DNA of 64,000 bases from contig OU015499.1 in NCBI GenBank assembly GCA_907164885.2, positions 145,962,812 to 146,026,811 of the forward strand, given 5' to 3'. This document shows, in pieces, positions 58,150-64,000 of the stretch (position 1 is its first letter; each line of letters starts with the position of its first letter). The notes under the pieces were generated by a model. That model was not told the origin of the DNA. It saw only the letters and a program-made list of their open reading frames with translations, and did not search any database. The position numbers and the translations under genes are program-made. This DNA comes from Dolomedes plantarius (lineage: Eukaryota; Arthropoda; Arachnida; Araneae; Dolomedidae).

Positions 58150-59359
58150 CACTATCTACCAATAAGTATTTGGACACTTGTGATAGAAAAGAAAAGCAAA
58201 ATTTATTCATATTCAATAGTTGGTAGAGCCTTCACGAGGGGCAACTACAGTCTCAATCTTACGGGGCATGTTTTCCACAAGTCCTCGTATGACGGCTAGT
58301 GGTATTTTCTTCCTCTCGGGTTTGAGAAGATCTGTAAGTACCTTCACCGATTTTGGACAGTTGTTGCACCCCTTAATTCTATGATCCACCTCGTCCCAGA
58401 GATTCTCGATGGGATTCAGGTCTGGGCTTTGGGTCCTTTCAGTTAACCCCATTGTCACCATACCAATCCATAGTGTACCTCGCAACATGACAGCTGGCGT
58501 TGTCGTACTGGAAGTGACATGGGTCCAACCCATAAAACTGCCACAACGTAGGAAGCACACTGTCTTCCAAAATAGTGAAGTAGGCGTCGGCGTTGTGCTT
58601 ACCATGAATTGGGACCAAGGGTCCCAGTCCATATCAGGATAAATACCCCCAGACCATAATTCCACGTCCGCCGAACTTTACTATGGGCATAATGGATTCT
58701 GGTAGGAGGCGTTCTTCATGCAGACGCCACACCCAGACCCTGGCATCCGAGACGTAAAAGGTTAACCTTGATTTGTCGCTCCGGAGAATCCATGTCCACT
58801 GATCTACTATCCACTTTCGACGTGTTTACACCACATTAACCGAACAGCACGGTTGGCATTTGTGATCAAAGGCTTATGGGCGGCAGCATGACCATTAAAA
58901 TCAAGCAGATGCGCTTCCTTTCGGATGCTATTCATCGAAACAACACTGCGTATGCCTGTTGAAACTCCTGGATTATGTAGACCATCGGTTGGGGGGCTAT
59001 TCTTCCGAATTTCTCTTCATAACACCCATCGTTCTCTATCTCCCTGTTTTCTGCGTCTGCCAACTCGGGGCACATTCCGACAATCTTCTCTCACCTTCCA
59101 TTTCTGAATCACATAGGCCACTGTCGATTTTGGGTAAATCAGCTCGCTAGATATGTCCCTTAAGGGTCGCCCATTTCTGTGATACCAGACGATTACACCT
59201 TTCTCTAAATTAGATAATTCCGTAATTCGTGGCATCTTGCATGCGACTAATGCCAATGTTGTTTCCTACATGATATTTAACGGCGTAGGGCGTGACGTAT
59301 ACGAGGACCGCAGATATCGTCATATGCATGGGTGTCCAAATACTTATTGGTAGATAGTG
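58150..59359 (-). mobile_element. Tc1-like element with both termini
   Basis: Terminal inverted repeats read CACTATCTACCAATAAGTAT and its exact complement at the right. TA flanks both sides (58148-58149, 59360-59361). It is 1210 bp. Its left 103 bp recurs at 35010, where the remainder is missing. Confidence 0.93.
58213..59256 (-). pseudogene. Tc1-like transposase, inactivated
   Basis: The N-terminal part (59017-59256) reads MPRITELSNLEKGVIVWYHR, then LRDISSELIYPKSTVAYVIQ, a helix-turn-helix that binds the terminal repeats, and stops after GDRERWVL. The catalytic part appears in several frames: RSDKSRLTFYVSDARVW with the first D, FGGRGIMVWG, FQYDNASCHVARYTMDW with the second D, and SPDLNPIENLWDEVDHRIKG with the E. 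It ends AVIRGLVENMPRKIETVV. The usual DES after the first D is DKS. At least two frame changes separate the parts. Confidence 0.88.
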
Positions 59360-60239
59360 TATAACTGGATCCACTGGATCAGCGTAAATATTTAAATCCT
59401 GTCGGCATTTAGATGTTCTACACAATTTAAAACAATGAGAACCCGAACAACGACATGAAAATATTCCATAAACTTGAGGAATCTCCAATATTCATATCTG
59501 TCCCAAAAGGAATTGAATTCATCTCGCCTTGCTTGTACGTCTCGTTCGCGGTTAACCATCACCTAAACGTTTAATTTCCTTTTAACTGCAGCTGCGGTTT
59601 TGCTTTCATAATTTATGTCTATCACTTCATTTCTATCGCAAATACCTTGCATTGGAAATTTTGAATAAATGAGCTAGCTACATAGTTTAAATACAATACA
59701 TTCACCAAGGTGAAACACTGTAAATTCTTGGCTGTTGCCGTGTGCCCAACACAATGCTCGCAAATCTTTAAGTTTAACAAAATGGAGAAGGCCCCTGCAT
59801 AGTGTTCTGAGAGCTGTGTTAGGATAAGTCATATTATTTTAATTGAGAAACCTTGGGTGATCTTCGTTTCGCAGATTTTTTAAAAATTTTATAAGAGAAC
59901 ACGGACTAGTAGCGAAAATTTGTTGTCTCAACATGGACAGGTCAATCTTCTGAATGCAGGAAAATTGTGTTTATTTTGTATTATTACCATTGCATGTTCT
60001 CTCGTTGAAGCATTATTTGTAAGTCAAATTGCTGTAGGTTATTTAGCTGTAAAATACCCTCTTTGTGGTTGCATCTCATTAAATCCCTAAGATAACCAGT
60101 TGGAGGGTTCTGTTAAATCCCTTATTCTCTTTTATTCTCATGGATATTATCTCCAATTTGAACCCAGCTCAAGCCTTTAGAGGAGTTAAGGCCAGTTAAA
60201 ATTTCATTCGGACCGTTACGTAGTGATAGTGTTAAAAAT

Positions 60240-60309
60240 GTTAACCAATCACAGAGGTCAATGAATTGACCTCTGTGATTGATTAACTGACCTCTGTGAT
60301 TGGTTAACT
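60240..60309. repeat. Compound palindrome
   Basis: TTAACCAATCACAGAGGTCA is followed after a few bases by its inverse, and then by a second inverse copy (TGACCTCTGTGATTGGTTAA). The first pair could form a hairpin of about 20 bp. It abuts the broken end of a Tc1 fragment and may be that element's rearranged terminus. Confidence 0.75.
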
Positions 60310-60618
60310 TGGACCCCTTTCTCTGAGCCGCTTATGAATGGTCATTGTGGTCACCGAAGCACCAGTTTCAAGGACGTTCGATGATAATGATGAATTTGAG
60401 GCTGTGAGCGCCGCTCTGACGATTGCTTGTTCCTCACGTTCTGTCGTTTCTCTAGGCCGATCGCTGCCTTCCTTAGGCTGTGCTCGGCCATGGTTTACCC
60501 ATTCCTGCCAACACTGTTTAATAGTGACATCGCTCCTATCCAAATGTCGAGCCATTCGCCGATTAGACAAACCGGCTTCTTTGAGCCCAACTACATGTCC
60601 TCTCTCTAATACAGACAT
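60304..60618 (-). pseudogene. N-terminal fragment of a Tc1-like transposase
   Basis: A 104-residue frame reads MSVLERGHVVGLKEAGLSNR, RMARHLDRSDVTIKQCWQEW, then GSDRPRETTEREEQAIVRAA and ends KRLRERGPS. This is the paired helix-turn-helix DNA-binding half of a Tc1 transposase. The DDE catalytic part and one end are missing. The frame is open, so the fragment is fairly young. It belongs to a family different from the other Tc1 copies here. Confidence 0.85.
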
Positions 60619-60874
60619 CGTCGCATATTTTTCGCGTACCTGTATGCGAGTCGTAGTTACTGTCTACCTGAGTACACGCAATGAAATTCGCAAAGAATTT
60701 ATGACCTAGAATCGAAATTTCTCGTCTTTAATATCCTGCCAGTTGCACGGTTAAGATGCGCTGCAGCGTAACATGTTCACTCATTGGTCGCCAAACTATT
60801 AAAAAAATTTTTCCGTCAAAACCTTTATGCTTATCAATTTGTGTCCAATTTACATTATCTATGCTTTGTGCGTC

Positions 60875-60913
60875 TTTTTTTTTTTTTTTTTTTTTTTTTT
60901 GGGGGGGGGGGGG
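60875..60913. repeat. Poly-T followed by poly-G
   Basis: A run of 26 T is directly followed by 13 G. The run lengths may be assembly-sensitive. Confidence 0.9.
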
Positions 60914-61654
60914 TCTAAGAGTTTATATGATGATGATGATGACTCTACGTGTTTTAAATTTAAAGGCCAGTGTTCGAGAGATAAGAGTAAAAGTAAATAA
61001 ATATTCGAGCTTACATCTAGCAATAAAGCAAATCTTTATATGTCTCGCGCACATTTTCCCATAGAGTTTACATAACAAATTTTGCGATCCGCCATGCAGC
61101 AACCGTTGTTGATCGCCTATCATTTCTTTTCTTCGATTTGAACATCTGCATAGACCTTATTTTGATTGTCTTTTAATTATGAGACAAATTAGAAGCTTTC
61201 CCTTGATAGCTTGGTAGAATTTTATCATATGCAATTCACTGGTGTACATAGAATTGAATAAATAATATTAAATTCCAAAAAGGCTTAACAAAGAAAAATA
61301 TTACTAATAAAATGTTCTTCAGGGGGAAAGAAAATAGTTTTTAGTCCAAATAAACTGTTTTTCCATACAAAAAGAATAATTGACACATACACGTATAGTA
61401 TGTTGCCAAGAAAGAAACTTATTAATTCATTCACAGAATGATGATAAAAGCAGATGATTCTGGACCTTAAAAGTTTGGTGTACGAGGAAAGCAATTGCAC
61501 GCACGCCATCTAGCGGAAGAAAAATGTTTATACTTAGATTTTCAAACAAACAATACAATGTGTAATTTTAAATTAACAAAAAAATCACCATCTAGAAATA
61601 TTATATACGATATAATGGTTTATAAAAATCTAAAAGCATCCAAAAGAGTTCTAC

Positions 61655-61706
61655 ATTAGCTTTTTCTTACGGGGTTGGATAGCATGTATCCGAAGAATAC
61701 CAAGAA

Positions 61707-61766
<60 letters not shown>
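61655..61766. repeat. Hel-A-like anchor motif and TA microsatellite
   Basis: TTACGGGGTTGGATAGCATG is followed by CCGAAGAATAC and about 28 TA units (61710-61766). The same motif precedes the TA tracts at 7479 and 35619. Confidence 0.8.
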
Positions 61767-61767
<1 letters not shown>

Positions 61768-62464
61768 CATTAAAAAACCCTATATCCTTTGCAAATTCTA
61801 GTTTATTCTAAATTTCCTTGGGCGTTTGAGCTACTTTCGTTTCCGAATTTAAAGACAAAGACAGCTGTGTAGCGTCATCTCCAAAATCACAAATGATCTC
61901 GCTTATTACATCAAGGCGCATCTACACACAAGCAAATCAGCTCCCCCGTCGCCTCTTGACACGTTTTGGAGTCGATTAGTCCCCCCCTTCCAACTTGGGG
62001 GAATTATTTCGTCGCTTTGAACATTCGTCTTAAAACCGCCACCCGGTCAACGGCGCGAGGGACGCCATAAAACCACCTCTCTGCGACGGGACCAATAAAT
62101 CGCTGCTTTCCCCTGCACTTCGCTCTCTGTTTCGCGAATGTGTGCTTCCAGGGTCAGATAACACGTCACCTCTGACGCCAGAGTCATAGGTAGCCAATTA
62201 TTATTCCTATTCAAGATCACGTGACGAGCGACCTCAAGCAGTCTACAAAAGACCCTGGGTCATGTAGAAGTAAACACTTTGCGGATTTCTGTTGCCTGGT
62301 AAAGACGCTGTTATCCATGGAGTAGAATGTGAATAAATTTAGTATTTTCAGAAGAACGACGACTTATTATTTGGACACTCGGCTACTACTTTCTTTACAG
62401 TTGTGGTATGCCGGCTCCGGTCATTGTCATCTCATCATCTCAGACGGGGCCGGGTCGGCATATT

Positions 62465-62468
<4 letters not shown>
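61767..62468 (+). repeat. LTR-like repeat, copy 1
   Basis: It follows the TA tract with AACATTAAAAAACCC and contains TTCCTTGGGCGTTTGAGCTA, a CATAAAACCACC block, AGATCACGTGACGAGCG, AATAAATTT as a possible poly(A) signal, and a final GGGCCGGGTCGGCATATTAC. A related repeat starts at 62521. The features resemble LTRs, but no retroelement interior or target duplication is visible. Confidence 0.45.

Positions 62469-62520
<52 letters not shown>
62469..62520. repeat. TA microsatellite
   Basis: About 26 TA units between the two LTR-like repeats. Confidence 0.95.
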
Positions 62521-62522
<2 letters not shown>

Positions 62523-62966
62523 CATTAAAAAACCCATACCATTTTAAAATCTAACATTATTCTAAATTCCCTTGGGCGTACGAGCTAACTTTCGTTTTCA
62601 AATCTAAGTCCTAAAAGGCCTCTAGTGGAAATTATTAAATGGCTTCCTTTTCCAAACATGCGTAGCGTCAGTCAAGATTTCATATAGGCTTTGCGCAGAT
62701 TACATAAAACCACATGTGACTTATCGACAACAGCAAATCCCTAATCGCTATCCTGATCACATGACAAAGTTTATATAAACCGCCTGAAAGGAAACCTGTA
62801 CGCTTTTTTGATTTGTAAGTTGCCCCGAGAAGTTGTATTGTGTATCTTAAAAATAAAGATGTAATTAAATTAACGTTGCGGTGTTTTATGTGTCCGAGGG
62901 TGAGATGAAAAGCGGGAAAGAAAATTAAACATATGTGATGCACGGCCGGGCGACAAGTCATCCATC
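62521..62966 (+). repeat. LTR-like repeat, copy 2
   Basis: It starts AACATTAAAAAACCC like copy 1 and has CTTGGGCGTACGAGCTAAC, GATCACATGACAAAGTT, TATATAAACCGCC (TATA-like), AATAAAGATG (poly(A)-like) and a final ACGGCCGGGCGACA. Its order of features follows copy 1, but the sequence is quite diverged and shorter. Confidence 0.45.
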
Positions 62967-64000
62967 TTTACCTCAAAAAGAAATACCACTCAGGCCTTCC
63001 TTCGTCGGCCCGCGCCCGTGCCATTACATAAAGTCGGCAGGAATACCTCCCCTCGGATATAGGCAGTAATTTTAAGCCGCCGTTAGTCGATTCCGACAGA
63101 AAAAAAAATCCCTCGACTTTCAAATGTGAGATATAGGACTAACCTTCAACCTGAATGGATACCTTGACTGGAAAAAAAAAATATTGTGCTGCGTGTGTCG
63201 CGTGAAAATCCCGTGGATTCCCACGAAGTGAACTTTCATTGAATCTGAAAAGGTCGCTGACTTCGGAGTGTGGATTACCTGCTATTAATGATTTTCAACG
63301 ACGAGTTGTCGACCACCAGTGTTACTTTGTTTACTGCAATATGAATATTTTTCAGTCGTCGAATCATGTGAACTTCCGAAGTTTCGTGGCAGAGATTTCG
63401 TGAAAAAATATTTTCAGATTATGTGAAACGTCGATTTTCACTAATCGTTGACCTGGGGATAAAAATATCCCGAGAAATTCTGCGAAAAGATATGCTGTGT
63501 GCAGTGGAATAATCTGTTGGATACAACGTACGAAGTTTTGAATTTAATTGACTGGAAATTCACTTTTATGAGAGACTTTCATCTAGTGTCATCTCCAATT
63601 GGGATACTGAGTTTTAGGACTATTTCGAAATAAAAACTGTCACCTTGGGACTAACTAAGCCAAGGACTTCACCAAAATAAGTTCAGAATAGAGCTGCAGA
63701 TGTTAAATATATGAAAAATGTGTATAATTAATTTGGAAATAATAATGGTGAAAATTAATAAGGATAATGGTAAAGAGTGTGAATAACCGCTTCAATTGGT
63801 AAGCTAAAATTTATGAATTATTGTTAAGGGTGAAAATTTTTAATATTATTAGATACTGATAAAAATTTATTATAAATGTGTTTCGGTGAGAGTATTTTCA
63901 AATTTTTGATTTAATTAAGTACCTATGATAATAAATAAATCGATAAAGAGTAAAACGAAAGTAAGAATCATTGGTTTAAAACGTGTATTTTGTTTTTGAT
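62967..64000. other. GC-richer DNA without a recognised gene
   Basis: No long frame is open in 62967-63720. Base composition is less AT-rich than in the rest of the window, and TCG-containing words recur. It could be the untranslated leader of a gene or retroelement running off the window; GGTAAAG near 63768 could be a splice donor. Neither idea can be supported further. Confidence 0.35.

Larger units (their letters stand above)
39180..58252 (+). repeat. Large segmental duplication, copy C
   Basis: This is the direct duplicate of 19993-35111, enlarged by the nested hAT insertions (about 4 kb). Without them the two copies have nearly the same length. C-specific sequence occurs at about 47290-47455 and 50790-50940. 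It ends inside a Tc1-like element that is complete here. About 4 kb of Hel-A and gypsy sequence separates the copies. Confidence 0.93.
59362..61640. repeat. Highly diverged, rearranged relative of the duplicated segment (D)
   Basis: 59830-60070 resembles 28440-28680 (shared GTAGGTTATTTAGCT-like text after a CATGTTCTCTCGTTGAAGCA counterpart). 61350-61560 resembles 25010-25250 (CAAAAAGAATAAT, ATGATAATAAAAGCA-like, GCACGCCATCTAG, AATGTTTATACTT). The two parts are in the opposite order to copy B, so the piece is rearranged. Divergence is much greater than between B and C. Confidence 0.55.

Noticed and set aside
61285..61509. 74-codon minus-strand frame with a membrane-like stretch
   Set aside because: It lies in diverged repeat D and has no conserved counterpart in copies B or C.

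Overview
This 64 kb window is AT-rich eukaryotic DNA made almost entirely of transposons and their debris. The transposon repertoire (rolling-circle Helitrons, Tc1/mariner including a DD41D type, Tigger, hAT, a piggyBac MITE, a gypsy gag-pol fragment, a tRNA-derived SINE) and the long TA microsatellites suggest an arthropod, possibly a spider or other chelicerate. The species cannot be fixed from the sequence. No complete, clearly functional host gene was found. The best candidates are two C2H2 zinc-finger reading frames.

Layout. 1-4.6 kb: a decayed DD41D mariner and a possible single exon. 4.6-6.5 kb: a diverged fragment of a sequence that recurs later, split by a Tigger deletion derivative. 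6.5-14.9 kb: a dense Helitron field with two families, here called Hel-A and Hel-B. Several copies are joined head to tail, one Hel-A is inserted cleanly into a Hel-B, and a Tc1 sits in another Hel-B. 15-20 kb: a SINE, an unclassified 1.4 kb element with GC-rich terminal inverted repeats inside Hel-A remains, a second dead Tc1 and a 660 bp TA tract. 20.0-35.1 kb and 39.2-58.25 kb: two direct copies (B and C) of one large segment. Each carries a third Helitron type (Hel-C), a foldback-like element with an internal minisatellite, coding-like remnants of unrecognised genes, a zinc-finger array and a minus-strand pseudogene. Between them, 35.1-39.2 kb holds Hel-A fragments fused to a truncated gypsy gag-pol. 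58.1-61.6 kb: a Tc1 with both ends and a more diverged, rearranged relative of the segment (D). 61.6-64 kb: two related LTR-like repeats and GC-richer DNA without a recognised gene.

The insertions can be ordered because several have visible pre-insertion sites. The Hel-C copy in segment C was hit by a 4 kb hAT element with an 8 bp target duplication matching the empty site in segment B. That hAT was then entered by a related hAT MITE (another 8 bp duplication) and by a Hel-B between A and T. Segments B and C also differ in minisatellite unit number, in a piggyBac MITE and in zinc-finger number (7 versus 10).

Most coding sequence is dead transposase. Points deserving most attention are the tRNA-like Pol III signals carried inside Hel-A, the head-to-tail Helitron junctions, the Helitron-gypsy fusion, the foldback/minisatellite element and the diverging paired zinc-finger arrays.
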